This document shows, piece after piece, positions 20,335 to 29,540 of a DNA stretch of 64,000 bases. Each line of letters starts with the position of its first letter. Position 1 is the stretch's first letter. The notes under the pieces were generated by a model. The model had not been told where the DNA came from. It searched no databases and saw only the letters and a program-made list of their open reading frames with translations. This DNA is from Rossellomorea aquimaris (GTDB lineage: Bacteria; Bacillota; Bacilli; Bacillales; Bacillaceae_B), in assembly GCF_000935355.1 (NCBI RefSeq), contig NZ_JXZC01000006.1, positions 124,001-188,000 of the forward strand. Reading direction: 5' to 3'. The position numbers and the translations under genes are program-made.

Positions 20335-21462
20335 ATGAGTAAACGGGACTATTATGAGGTTCTTGGGGTCGGAAAAGATGCCTCAAAAGACGAAATGAAG
20401 AAAGCATACCGCAAGCTCTCCAAAAAATATCATCCTGATATTAATAAAGAAGCTGATGCGGATGAGAAATTCAAAGAAATATCGGAAGCTTATGAAGTAT
20501 TAAGTGATGATCAGAAGCGTGCACAATATGATCGTTTCGGTCATACGGACCCTAACCAAGGTTTTGGGGGTGGCGCAGACTTTGGCGGCGGCGGTTTCGG
20601 AGGTTTCGAAGACATCTTTAATACGTTCTTCGGTGGCGGCGGGGGCCGCAGAAGAGATCCGAATGCCCCTAGACAAGGTGCGGACCTTCAATATACGATG
20701 TCACTGACGTTTGAAGAAGCGGTATTTGGAAAAGAAACAGAAATCGAGATTCCGAGAGAAGAAGAATGTGACACCTGCCATGGTTCAGGTGCGAAGCCGG
20801 GAACAAAAGTCAATACATGTTCTCACTGTAATGGATCGGGTCAACTAAATGTGGAACAAAATACACCGTTCGGCCGCATTGTAAACAGACGCGTTTGTCA
20901 CTACTGTAACGGTACAGGTAAACAAATCAAGGAAAAATGTTCTACATGTGGCGGCGCGGGTAAAGTACAGAAGCGCCGTAAAATCTCTGTGAAAATCCCG
21001 GCTGGTATCGATGATGGTCAACAGCTGCGTGTTACTGGCCAAGGTGAACCAGGTATAAATGGAGGACCGGCGGGTGACTTGTACGTTGTCTTCCACGTGC
21101 GTTCACATGATTTCTTCGAACGTAACGGGGATGATATTTATTGCGAAATGCCTGTGACGTTTGCACAAGCGGCATTAGGTGATGAAATTGAAGTGCCGAC
21201 CCTGCACGGAAAAGTAAAGCTGAAAGTGCCTGCAGGAACTCAAACTAGCACGAGATTCCGTTTGAAAGGTAAAGGAGTACCGAATGTACGTGGATACGGT
21301 ACAGGTGATCAGCATGTTCAAGTGAAAGTGGTTACCCCTTCTAAATTAACGGATAAGCAAAAGCAACTATTAAGAGAATTTGCTGATATCAGCGGACAAA
21401 TTCCGGACGAACAGCATGAAAGCTTTTTTGATAAAGTGAAAAAAGCCTTTAAAGGCGAATAA
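20335..21462 (+). CDS. dnaJ: chaperone DnaJ (Hsp40)
   Basis: Stimulates DnaK ATPase and delivers substrates. J domain with HPD ([13 protein letters not shown]), Gly/Phe-rich linker (about residues 75-105), four zinc-finger repeats [24 protein letters not shown] and CSTCGGAG, then C-terminal substrate-binding domains; 375 residues. GGGAGTGGTG precedes the start. It probably forms a transcript with prmA, rsmE and mtaB. Confidence 0.97.
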   Translation: MSKRDYYEVLGVGKDASKDEMKKAYRKLSKKYHPDINKEADADEKFKEISEAYEVLSDDQKRAQYDRFGHTDPNQGFGGGADFGGGGFGGFEDIFNTFFGGGGGRRRDPNAPRQGADLQYTMSLTFEEAVFGKETEIEIPREEECDTCHGSGAKPGTKVNTCSHCNGSGQLNVEQNTPFGRIVNRRVCHYCNGTGKQIKEKCSTCGGAGKVQKRRKISVKIPAGIDDGQQLRVTGQGEPGINGGPAGDLYVVFHVRSHDFFERNGDDIYCEMPVTFAQAALGDEIEVPTLHGKVKLKVPAGTQTSTRFRLKGKGVPNVRGYGTGDQHVQVKVVTPSKLTDKQKQLLREFADISGQIPDEQHESFFDKVKKAFKGE

Positions 21463-21486
21463 CTAAAGAGCGGAGTTGGTAGATCT

Positions 21487-22428
21487 ATGAAATGGTCAGA
21501 AATCAGTATTCTTACTACGAATGAAGCGATTGAGCCGATTTCAAACATTCTTCATGAATCAGGAGCAAGCGGTGTTGTCATTGAAGACCCTGCTGAATTA
21601 CTTAAGGAAAGAGAAGATATGTTTGGAGAGATCTACCAACTCAATCCTGATGATTACCCAACAGAAGGTGTGTTAGTGAAGGCGTATTTACCTGTAAATA
21701 GTTTTCTTGGGGAAACAGTTGATGAGATCAAGCAGGGTATTACAAACCTGGTTACCTATGATATCGACATTGGTGAAAACAAGGTGGAGATTTCTGAAGT
21801 AAATGAGGAAGAATGGGCCACGGCATGGAAGAAATACTATCATCCTGTGAAGATTTCTGATAAATTTACGATCGTCCCTACTTGGGAAGACTATACCCCG
21901 GTTCACAGTGACGAACTTATCATTGAACTGGATCCAGGCATGGCGTTCGGTACAGGAACTCATCCTACAACGGTCATGTGTATTCAAGCTCTTGAGCGGA
22001 TCGTTAAAAAACACGATACGGTCATCGATGTAGGAACAGGTTCAGGTGTATTATCCATTGCAGCCGCACAGTTAGCTGCAGACAATGTAAGAGCGTATGA
22101 TCTTGATGAAGTGGCTGTTCGTTCAGCAAGACTGAACGTTAAGCTGAACAAAGTTCAACAAACTGTAACGGTTGACGCAAATAATTTATTGAACGGCGTT
22201 ACAGGGCAAGCGGATGTGATTGTAGCGAACATTTTGGCTGAAATCATTTTACGCTTTACAGAAGATGCCTTCGAACTTGTGAAACCGGGCGGATTTTTTA
22301 TCACTTCCGGGATTATCCAGCCCAAGAAGCAAGAAGTACGTGACGCACTGGAGTCTGCCGGATTTATAATAGAAGAAATTATGGTTATGGAAGACTGGGT
22401 CGCTATTATTGCTAAGAAGCCTATGTAA
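21487..22428 (+). CDS. prmA: ribosomal protein L11 methyltransferase
   Basis: Methylates lysines and the N terminus of ribosomal protein uL11 using SAM. The C-terminal methyltransferase domain has [18 protein letters not shown] (motif I), the NPPF-like catalytic loop is VANILAEII, and [16 protein letters not shown] is diagnostic for PrmA. 313 residues, normal. Position after dnaJ matches B. subtilis yqeT. Confidence 0.95.
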   Translation: MKWSEISILTTNEAIEPISNILHESGASGVVIEDPAELLKEREDMFGEIYQLNPDDYPTEGVLVKAYLPVNSFLGETVDEIKQGITNLVTYDIDIGENKVEISEVNEEEWATAWKKYYHPVKISDKFTIVPTWEDYTPVHSDELIIELDPGMAFGTGTHPTTVMCIQALERIVKKHDTVIDVGTGSGVLSIAAAQLAADNVRAYDLDEVAVRSARLNVKLNKVQQTVTVDANNLLNGVTGQADVIVANILAEIILRFTEDAFELVKPGGFFITSGIIQPKKQEVRDALESAGFIIEEIMVMEDWVAIIAKKPM

Positions 22429-22448
22429 AGGCAAGGAGCTGAAACTGT

Positions 22449-23195
22449 ATGCAACGATATTTTATAGATGACATATATCGAGAAAATGATCCGATTACGA
22501 TTACAGGGGACGACTATCATCATATCGTCCGTGTCATGAGAATGAAGGAAGAGGATGAAGTATTTGCTGTTTTCAAGGATCAAGCATCAGCAATTGCCCG
22601 TATTGAAACGATTTCCAGTGACGCAGTAGAACTATCAATAGTAAAATGGGAAACAACGACGAAAGAATTACCAATTAAAGTAACCATTGCGAGCGGACTG
22701 CCGAAAGGGGATAAATTGGAGTTGATTTTCCAAAAGGGAACAGAGCTTGGAGCCACTCAATTTATCCCTTTTAATGCGGATCGCTCCATTGTGAAGTGGG
22801 ACGATAAGAAAGCAAGGAAAAAGGTAGAGCGATGGGAGAAGATTGTGAAGGAAGCGGCTGAACAGTCTCACAGACTCCTTGTTCCCGATGTATCTGCACC
22901 CATTTCATTAAAACAATTAATACAGGAACAGTTTGATTTCAAACTTATCGCATACGAAGAAGAAGCAAGAGCCGGAGAAAAAGGAAATCTTTCAAAGGTG
23001 TTATCCACGATTGAGAGTGGACAAAGTGTCCTGGTCGTATTCGGTCCTGAAGGTGGATTAACGGAAAAAGAAGTAGAGATGTGTAAGAGCGCGGGATTTA
23101 TCCCCTGTGGTTTAGGTCCCAGAATCTTACGGACGGAGACTGCTCCATTGTATGTCCTATCAGCCATCAGCTATCAATTAGAACTTATGAGGTGA
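22449..23195 (+). CDS. rsmE: 16S rRNA (uracil1498-N3)-methyltransferase
   Basis: SPOUT-class knotted methyltransferase that modifies U1498 of 16S rRNA in the decoding centre. An N-terminal PUA-like domain (HHIVRVMRMKEEDEVFAVF) precedes the SPOUT domain with the SAM-binding VVFGPEGGLTEKEV and GPRILRTETAPLYVLSAI motifs. 248 residues. B. subtilis YqeU occupies the same position. Confidence 0.95.
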   Translation: MQRYFIDDIYRENDPITITGDDYHHIVRVMRMKEEDEVFAVFKDQASAIARIETISSDAVELSIVKWETTTKELPIKVTIASGLPKGDKLELIFQKGTELGATQFIPFNADRSIVKWDDKKARKKVERWEKIVKEAAEQSHRLLVPDVSAPISLKQLIQEQFDFKLIAYEEEARAGEKGNLSKVLSTIESGQSVLVVFGPEGGLTEKEVEMCKSAGFIPCGLGPRILRTETAPLYVLSAISYQLELMR

Positions 23196-23200
23196 TTGTA

Positions 23201-24535
23201 ATGCCATCAGTAGCGTTTCACACTCTAGGGTGTAAAGTGAACCACTACGAAACAGAAGCCATTTGGCAACTATTCAAAGAAGAAGGATATGAACGTGTAG
23301 AATATGATTCCATCGCAGATGTGTATGTTATCAATACATGTACGGTAACCAATACAGGAGACAAAAAGAGCAGGCAGGTCATTCGTCGTGCCATCCGGAA
23401 AAATCCTGACGGAGTGATCTGTGTAACGGGGTGCTACGCTCAAACGTCCCCTGCTGAAATCATGGCGATACCGGGCGTTGATGTCGTAGTGGGTACCCAA
23501 GACCGAAGAAAAATGTTAACGTACATTGAAGAATATAAAAAAGAACGCCAACCGATCAATGGTGTCACAAACATTATGAAGAACCGTGTCTACGAAGAGC
23601 TGGATGTTCCGGCATTTACGGACCGTACCCGTGCCTCTCTTAAAATCCAGGAAGGGTGCAATAACTTCTGTACATTCTGCATTATTCCATGGGCTCGTGG
23701 ACTTATGAGATCCCGTGATCCTGAAGAAGTGATTCATCAAGCTCAACAACTTGTGGATGCAGGTTATAAAGAGATTGTCCTTACAGGAATTCACACTGGA
23801 GGATACGGAGAGGATATGAAAGACTACAATCTTGCCATGCTTCTAAAAGACCTGGAGCAAAAAGTAAAAGGTCTGAAAAGAATCCGTATTTCTTCTATTG
23901 AAGCCAGTCAATTAACAGATGAAGTCATTGAAGTGATCGATCAATCCAATATTGTTGTAAGACACTTACACATTCCTCTTCAATCCGGATCTAATACGGT
24001 CCTTAAGAGAATGCGCAGAAAATATACGATGGAATTCTTTGCAGAGCGCTTGGAAAAGCTTAAGAAGGCTTTACCAGGACTTGCCGTTACATCTGATGTC
24101 ATTGTCGGCTTCCCTGGTGAAACGGAAGAAGAATTTATGGAAACATATAATTTCATCAATGAACATAAATTCTCAGAGCTTCATGTTTTCCCATATTCTA
24201 AGAGAACAGGCACCCCGGCAGCAAGGATGGATGACCAGATCGATGAAGACATCAAGAATGAACGTGTTCATCGTTTGATTGAACTTTCGAACCAATTAGC
24301 GAAAGAATACGCTTCTCAGTTTGAACATGAAGTATTAGAAGTTATCCCTGAAGAAATATACCAGGATGATCTCTATGTTGGATACACGGATAATTACTTG
24401 AAAGTGGTATTCCCTGCAACGGAAGACATGGTAGGGAAGCTTGTGAAAGTGAAGATCACAAAAGCAGGTTATCCTTTAAACGAAGGTCAATTTGTACGTG
24501 TCCTTGAAGAAACAGACGAAAAGGCCGTAATTTAA
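23201..24535 (+). CDS. mtaB: tRNA t6A37 methylthiotransferase MtaB
   Basis: Radical-SAM enzyme converting t6A37 to ms2t6A37 in ANN-decoding tRNAs. The N-terminal UPF0004 domain carries one iron-sulfur cluster (Cys in HTLGCKVNHYE, NTCTVTN and VTGCYAQ), the radical-SAM motif is CNNFCTFC, and a TRAM domain closes the protein. ATG 23201 is chosen: GAGGTGAT lies just upstream, while the frame from 23192 starts at the GTG inside that site. 444 residues. Confidence 0.94.
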   Translation: MPSVAFHTLGCKVNHYETEAIWQLFKEEGYERVEYDSIADVYVINTCTVTNTGDKKSRQVIRRAIRKNPDGVICVTGCYAQTSPAEIMAIPGVDVVVGTQDRRKMLTYIEEYKKERQPINGVTNIMKNRVYEELDVPAFTDRTRASLKIQEGCNNFCTFCIIPWARGLMRSRDPEEVIHQAQQLVDAGYKEIVLTGIHTGGYGEDMKDYNLAMLLKDLEQKVKGLKRIRISSIEASQLTDEVIEVIDQSNIVVRHLHIPLQSGSNTVLKRMRRKYTMEFFAERLEKLKKALPGLAVTSDVIVGFPGETEEEFMETYNFINEHKFSELHVFPYSKRTGTPAARMDDQIDEDIKNERVHRLIELSNQLAKEYASQFEHEVLEVIPEEIYQDDLYVGYTDNYLKVVFPATEDMVGKLVKVKITKAGYPLNEGQFVRVLEETDEKAVI

Positions 24536-24541
24536 CGATCA

Positions 24542-24571
24542 AGGCACCTGACAATAGTTGGGTGCTTTTTT
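24542..24571 (+). terminator. terminator after mtaB
   Basis: GGCACC / GGGTGC stem with TTTTTT; end of the dnaJ-mtaB transcript. Confidence 0.75.
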
Positions 24572-24709
24572 GTTTTTGCACAATAATACTTTGTAACCAC
24601 TTTCTTTTTTTGCTTAGAATCAATTTATCTATTGATAAGTGAAGAAGAAGGTTGTAAACTATTAATGTCAATATAATAAATGAAATAGTTCTTTTTTTTA
24701 AACTTATAG

Positions 24710-24742
24710 TGCAAACGATTGCATTAAATGTAAGCGTTTGTA
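24710..24742 (+). promoter_or_regulatory. two LacI/CcpA-type operators before the alpha-glucosidase gene
   Basis: TGCAAACGATTGCA (24710-24723) is a full match to the TGNAANCGNWNNCA cre pattern and almost palindromic; TGTAAGCGTTTGTA (24729-24742) is a weaker second site 19 bp away. Both fit CcpA or a MalR-like LacI-family repressor; no regulator gene is nearby. A candidate promoter TTGATA-N17-TAAACT lies upstream at 24632-24660. Confidence 0.65.
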
Positions 24743-24770
24743 TCTTACTATACTTTGATGAGGTGTTACG

Positions 24771-26435
24771 ATGAAAAAGGCATGGCGTAAAGAAGCGGTA
24801 GGCTATCAAATCTATCCTAGAAGTTTTCAGGATTCAAACGGAGACGGAATTGGCGACTTACAGGGCGTGATTCAACGGTTGGATTATATTAAAGAATTAG
24901 GTATCGATGTGATTTGGATATGTCCAATGTACAAATCACCAAACGATGATAATGGATATGATATTTCAGATTATCAGGATATCATGGAAGATTTCGGTAC
25001 GATGGAAGACTTCGATCAACTCCTTAATGAGGTTCATAAGAGAGAGATGAAGTTGATCATCGACCTTGTGCTTAACCATACTAGTGACGAACACCCTTGG
25101 TTTATTGAGTCTAAAAGCTCGAAAGACAATCCAAAGCGCGATTGGTATATTTGGAGAGATGGGGTAAAAGGCAAGGAGCCGAATAACTGGGAAAGCATCT
25201 TTGGAGGGTCGGCATGGGAGTATGACGAAGAGACAGATCAGTATTTCCTTCACGTATTCTCTACAAAACAGCCTGATTTGAACTGGGAAAATGAAGAGGT
25301 GCGCGATGCTCTTTATGATACTGTCAACTGGTGGCTTGATAAAGGGATCGATGGCTTTAGAATCGATGCCATCAGCCATATTAAAAAACGTCCAGGCCTT
25401 CCTGATATGCCAAATCCGAAAAAGGAAAAATACGTTTCTTCTTTCGATATGCATATGAACCAAAAAGGAATTCATACGTTTCTTAAAGAATTCAAAGATC
25501 GCACCTATGGAAATTATGATGTCATGTCTGTTGGAGAAGCGAACGGCGTGAAGGCTGATGAAGCAGAATTATGGGTTGGTAAAGAAAACGGTAAAATGGA
25601 TATGATTTTCCAATTCGAGCATCTTGGTTTATGGGACGCTGAAACAAATCCTGACTTAGACATCGTCGAATTGAAAAAGGTGCTCTCGCGTTGGCAAAAA
25701 GGACTTGAAGGCAACGGCTGGAATGCACTATTCATAGAAAATCATGATAAACCCCGCGTTGTGTCCACTTGGGGGAACGACAAAGAATATTGGAAAGAAA
25801 GTGCCACAGCTATGGCAACCATGTATTTCTTAATGCAGGGAACACCGTTTATTTACCAGGGACAAGAAATTGGCATGACGAATGTTCAATTTCCTTCCAT
25901 AGAAGATTATGATGATGTAGCGGTTAAGAATTTATATCGTCTTAAGCGTGAAGAAGGCGTAGCGCATAAAGATATCATGGAAATCATCTGGGCATCATCC
26001 CGTGACAACAGCAGAACGCCAATGCAATGGTCAGACGAAGAAAATAGTGGATTTACAAGCGGAACACCCTGGATGAAAGTGAATCCAAACTATAAAACAA
26101 TCAATGTAAAAGCTCAGGAGAAGGATGAAAAATCCATTCTGAACTTCTACAAAAAGATGATCCAATTAAAGAAAAATGAAAATGTCTTCACGTACGGAAG
26201 CTATGATCTGCTACTTGAAAAAGACAAGCAAATTTATGCGTATACCCGCACAGGAGAAGTTCAATCCATGATCGTGATCACAAACCTTTCCACAAAGAAC
26301 GCCGTTTGTGACCTTGATGAGTTAAAAGTCTCTTCATCTGATCTTTTACTGAATAACTATGATGTAGACAGCCATGAAAATGTAAGCATGTTAACTCTTA
26401 AGCCATACGAAGCAAGAGTGTACCGTTTAAAATAA
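24771..26435 (+). CDS. GH13 alpha-glucosidase (oligo-1,6-glucosidase type)
   Basis: Intracellular glycoside hydrolase family 13 enzyme for short alpha-glucosides. The catalytic triad is intact: nucleophile Asp199 in GFRIDAI, acid/base Glu256 in VGEANG, and transition-state Asp326 in ENHDKPR. The DSNGDGIGDLQG calcium/barrel motif and the usual 554-residue length are present; there is no signal peptide. Exact preference (alpha-1,4, alpha-1,6, or trehalose-6-phosphate) cannot be read from the sequence. Stand-alone gene between mtaB and deoC with carbon-catabolite-type operators and its own terminator. Confidence 0.9.
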   Translation: MKKAWRKEAVGYQIYPRSFQDSNGDGIGDLQGVIQRLDYIKELGIDVIWICPMYKSPNDDNGYDISDYQDIMEDFGTMEDFDQLLNEVHKREMKLIIDLVLNHTSDEHPWFIESKSSKDNPKRDWYIWRDGVKGKEPNNWESIFGGSAWEYDEETDQYFLHVFSTKQPDLNWENEEVRDALYDTVNWWLDKGIDGFRIDAISHIKKRPGLPDMPNPKKEKYVSSFDMHMNQKGIHTFLKEFKDRTYGNYDVMSVGEANGVKADEAELWVGKENGKMDMIFQFEHLGLWDAETNPDLDIVELKKVLSRWQKGLEGNGWNALFIENHDKPRVVSTWGNDKEYWKESATAMATMYFLMQGTPFIYQGQEIGMTNVQFPSIEDYDDVAVKNLYRLKREEGVAHKDIMEIIWASSRDNSRTPMQWSDEENSGFTSGTPWMKVNPNYKTINVKAQEKDEKSILNFYKKMIQLKKNENVFTYGSYDLLLEKDKQIYAYTRTGEVQSMIVITNLSTKNAVCDLDELKVSSSDLLLNNYDVDSHENVSMLTLKPYEARVYRLK

Positions 26436-26442
26436 TGAGGAT

Positions 26443-26478
26443 TGCAACCCTGGTCATTGAATACCGGGGTTGTTTTTA
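26443..26478 (+). terminator. terminator after the alpha-glucosidase gene
   Basis: GCAACCCTGG / CCGGGGTTGT hairpin followed by TTTTT. Confidence 0.8.
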
Positions 26479-26601
26479 TTTTATTATGATAAATGAAAAG
26501 GTTTTCTTTTTTTGGAGATGCTATTAAGAAATACTCGTCTTTTTCTCTTTGTTTTGATATGATAGGAGAGGTACGGACAACTGTTAAAGGAGAGATAATG
26601 A

Positions 26602-27273
26602 ATGACTACGAACATTGCAAGTATGATTGATCATACTTTACTTAAACCTGAATCAACGAAAGACCAAGTGGAAGTACTTTGCCAGGAAGCGAAAGAATTC
26701 AAGTTTGCTTCTGTATGCGTTAACCCGACATGGGTTCAATATTCAAGCGAATTATTAAGCGGCACTGAAGTAAAAGTGTGTACGGTTATCGGTTTCCCAC
26801 TGGGAGCTTCCACCCCTGAAACGAAAGCATTCGAAACAAAAGATGCAATCGAAAAGGGTGCAACAGAGGTAGATATGGTCATCAATATCGGCGCACTAAA
26901 AAGCGGCGACCATGAACTGGTGAAGCGCGATATCGAAGCTGTTGTGGCAGCATCTAAAGGTAAAGCACTTTCAAAAGTAATCATTGAAACGTGCCTGCTT
27001 ACGGACGAAGAAAAAGTGAAAGCCTGCCAATTGGCTGTAGAAGCTGGAGCGGATTATGTAAAAACATCCACAGGATTCTCTACTGGAGGGGCGACTGTGG
27101 AAGATATCGCTCTTATGAGAAAAACGGTTGGGCCTGAAATCGGTGTGAAAGCTTCAGGCGGCGTACGCTCTGCTGAAGATGCACAAGCGATGATTGAAGC
27201 AGGGGCTACTCGTCTTGGAGCAAGCTCAGGCGTGAAAATCGTACAAGGTTTAACAAGTGACTCTGACTATTAA
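26602..27273 (+). CDS. deoC: deoxyribose-phosphate aldolase
   Basis: Class I aldolase cleaving 2-deoxyribose-5-phosphate to glyceraldehyde-3-phosphate and acetaldehyde in deoxynucleoside catabolism. The Schiff-base lysine is Lys154 in YVKTSTGFS; the second conserved lysine is in [18 protein letters not shown] at the N terminus is typical. 223 residues; AAAGGAGAG precedes the start. Unlike B. subtilis, it is not next to nupC and pdp here. Confidence 0.95.
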   Translation: MTTNIASMIDHTLLKPESTKDQVEVLCQEAKEFKFASVCVNPTWVQYSSELLSGTEVKVCTVIGFPLGASTPETKAFETKDAIEKGATEVDMVINIGALKSGDHELVKRDIEAVVAASKGKALSKVIIETCLLTDEEKVKACQLAVEAGADYVKTSTGFSTGGATVEDIALMRKTVGPEIGVKASGGVRSAEDAQAMIEAGATRLGASSGVKIVQGLTSDSDY

Positions 27274-27274
27274 T

Positions 27275-27318
27275 AAAAAAAGCTGAACGAGGTTCTCATA
27301 CCTCGTTCAGCTTTTTTT
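27275..27318. terminator. bidirectional terminator between deoC and the Na/Pi transporter gene
   Basis: AAAAAAAGCTGAACGAGG pairs perfectly with its complement across an 8-base loop, flanked by A and T tracts. The right arm overlaps the last codons and stop of the minus-strand gene. Confidence 0.92.
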
Positions 27319-28239
27319 CGGAGGGTGAACTTTTTCAATAAAACGTGCAAATTGATCAGCAAATGGCAGGACAAGGATCGAGCATAAAATGTTGAATACG
27401 ACACTGGCATGGGCCAATTGTAAATCGGGTGAGCCAGCTAAAGATTGAACCACGGTTCCGAGTAATGGGATGAGGGGGATAAAGAGGGCGACTCCAATAA
27501 CGTTAAGCCATATGTGAGCATAAGCCGTCAGTTTCGCTTGGATACCTCCGCCAATGCTTGCGATAAAGGCGGTAATGCACGTCCCGACATTTGCTCCGAG
27601 CATAATGGCAATTCCTGCATGAAGATCAATGGATCCCGCAGCCAGAAACCCCATAGTCACCCCTGTCACAACGGTACTGGATTGAATGATCGCCGTTAAT
27701 ACACAACCAATCAAGAGAGCCAGGACAACATGTTCGTTCACTTCTGTGATATACGTGCGCAAGGATTCATGAGTAGTTAATGGTGTTGCCAGCCACTGAA
27801 TCGCACGGATCGAAGTAAAGATCAATCCAAACCCGATACATATCATTCCCGTACTCCGGATGGAAGGTGAGGGGAAAAAATACAGGATGCATCCTATGAT
27901 CATGGAAGGGACGATAAGATAATTCATATCCAGTGTGAACATTTCAAGGGTAAATGTGGTTCCAATATTGGATCCGAGCATAATTCCAATGGTCTGTCTG
28001 AACGGTATCAAGCCAGAGGAGGCAAGTCCCACAGTGAGGACCATAACGGCAGAACTGCTATGAATAAAGGCTGTCACAACCGTTCCTGTAAGAACACCCT
28101 TAGTGGGGGTGCTTGTTAAAAAGTGAAGCCATTTTTTAATTTTCTGATTCGCAATATTAAAAAGCCCTGACCGCAGCCAGGTCATTCCAAGCAAAAAACA
28201 TAAAATAAAAAAAATAAACGCTGTCCCATGTAAAATCAT
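27307..28239 (-). CDS. yqeW: Na/Pi cotransporter family protein (YqeW)
   Basis: Polytopic inner-membrane protein of the PNaS family. Two inverted repeats each carry a characteristic Ser-rich motif: IHSSSAVMVLTVG and IIQSSTVVTGVTMGF (the QSS motif), with GSNIGTTFT and GANVGTCITAF after each. 310 residues, only the membrane core, without the PhoU-like tail of larger relatives. Substrate (phosphate or another anion) is not established for this subgroup. AGGAGG precedes the ATG. It faces away from rpsU, as in B. subtilis. Confidence 0.88.
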   Translation of the reverse strand: MILHGTAFIFFILCFLLGMTWLRSGLFNIANQKIKKWLHFLTSTPTKGVLTGTVVTAFIHSSSAVMVLTVGLASSGLIPFRQTIGIMLGSNIGTTFTLEMFTLDMNYLIVPSMIIGCILYFFPSPSIRSTGMICIGFGLIFTSIRAIQWLATPLTTHESLRTYITEVNEHVVLALLIGCVLTAIIQSSTVVTGVTMGFLAAGSIDLHAGIAIMLGANVGTCITAFIASIGGGIQAKLTAYAHIWLNVIGVALFIPLIPLLGTVVQSLAGSPDLQLAHASVVFNILCSILVLPFADQFARFIEKVHPPKKS

Positions 28240-28573
28240 TTCATTCCTCCTACAAACCAGCCTGCTTTATACAAATGTATGGAAGAAATGAGTGAGACAT
28301 GCCTAATTATAAGAGTGTTTTATGATAAATTGTTGACCTATTACATATCATATATTATAATGGCAAAGTACATGGATTTCTTTATAACGATAAAGAATTC
28401 ATCCAAGAAAGACATACACTTTCTGTCCCCTTGTTACAATGTTGCAAGGGCAAAGCCATAACCTATTGGTGAAGTAAAGGACGCCAGAAAAATCTGCGTC
28501 TTAAGAAATTGGTACAAACCGTTTCTTGACTTTAACATGTAAGTGTAGTGTGTTCGGAGGGAGGGAAAGAGAG

Positions 28574-28747
28574 ATGTCAAAAACAGTTGTTCGTAAAAAC
28601 GAATCGCTTGAAGATGCTCTTCGTCGCTTCAAACGCTCAGTTTCTAAAACAGGAACTTTACAAGAGTTTAGAAAGCGCGAATTTTATGAAAAGCCAAGCG
28701 TAAAACGCAAAAAGAAATCAGAAGCTGCAAGAAAGCGTAAGTTCTAA
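28574..28747 (+). CDS. rpsU: 30S ribosomal protein bS21
   Basis: A 57-residue, strongly basic S21 ([20 protein letters not shown] ... [10 protein letters not shown]). The ATG at 28574 follows GGAGGGAGGGAAAGAG. The longer frame from 28526 is an artefact. The upstream gap (28240-28573) has a TTGACT at 28522-28535 region that may be a -35 but no clear -10; I see no other gene in that gap. yqeY follows after 14 bases. Confidence 0.96.
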   Translation: MSKTVVRKNESLEDALRRFKRSVSKTGTLQEFRKREFYEKPSVKRKKKSEAARKRKF

Positions 28748-28761
28748 GAGAGGGTGTAAGT

Positions 28762-29208
28762 ATGAGTCTTCTCAATCGTTTAAATGATGATATGAAACAA
28801 GCGATGAAAAATAAAGAAAAAGAGAAGCTTTCTGTTATTCGTATGCTTAAAGCTTCACTTCAAAATGAAGCGATTAAACATGGGAATCAGGAACTCTCTG
28901 AAGACGAAGAGTTGACTGTCCTTTCTCGAGAAGTGAAGCAACGGAAAGACTCCCTCCAGGAATTTCAAAACGCTGGTCGCGAAGACCTCGTTGAAAAAAT
29001 TCAAACAGAACTGACTTACGTCGAAATATATATGCCGAAGCAGCTTTCAGAAGAAGAAGTCTCTGCTATTGTTCAAGAAACAGTAACTGAGGTAGGTGCT
29101 ACTTCTAAAGCCGACATGGGCAAAGTGATGGGAGCAATCATGCCTAAATTAAAAGGGAAAGCCGATGGAGCTCTCGTCAACAAACTTGTTCTTCAACATC
29201 TATCATAA
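28762..29208 (+). CDS. yqeY: GatB/YqeY domain-containing protein
   Basis: A 148-residue protein made only of the YqeY fold, related to the C-terminal tRNA-recognition domain of the GatB amidotransferase subunit. Conserved segments: [23 protein letters not shown]-like [12 protein letters not shown], and [20 protein letters not shown]. Proposed role in tRNA or translation quality control is inference from the domain. Co-transcribed with rpsU. Confidence 0.92.
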   Translation: MSLLNRLNDDMKQAMKNKEKEKLSVIRMLKASLQNEAIKHGNQELSEDEELTVLSREVKQRKDSLQEFQNAGREDLVEKIQTELTYVEIYMPKQLSEEEVSAIVQETVTEVGATSKADMGKVMGAIMPKLKGKADGALVNKLVLQHLS

Positions 29209-29214
29209 GATTAG

Positions 29215-29250
29215 AAAAACCGGGAAGCCTTGGTGCTTTCCGGTTTTTTT
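29215..29250 (+). terminator. terminator after yqeY
   Basis: AAAACCGGGAAGC / GCTTTCCGGTTTTTTT hairpin with a long T tract. Confidence 0.9.
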
Positions 29251-29471
29251 ATCCGCTTTATATGGATGTTCATAAGAGCGATAAGAGTTGAAAATAAGTC
29301 TTCGGAAGATGTTAATAAAATGATTAAAGTCGATAATAAAAGAATCAAATTTGATAGTAAAGAGTCTAAAATCAATCATATCTAATGGTCAACCCATCAA
29401 ATACCCTACTTTTTCTGTTTTTTACTATATTAATAAATTCGAGCACAACTACATAATAATTTTAATAAAGT

Positions 29472-29498
29472 TGAAACTATTTTAGTAGCTCATCCGTA
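29472..29498 (+). promoter_or_regulatory. sigma-W-type promoter of nfeD-floA-yqfB
   Basis: TGAAAC at 29472-29477 and CGTA at 29495-29498, separated by 17 bases, fit the sigma-W pattern (TGAAAC, about 16, CGTA). In B. subtilis yqeZ-yqfA-yqfB is a known sigma-W operon, so the match is in the expected place. The remainder of the 29251-29540 gap is AT-rich without features I can name. Confidence 0.75.
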
Positions 29499-29540
29499 CA
29501 TAGAGTATCAAGGAATATTACCTGAAACGAGGGGGTTGCG

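Noticed and set aside
28279..28461. 60-residue frame in the yqeW-rpsU gap
   Set aside because: No ribosome site, unremarkable composition, overlaps the expected promoter region.
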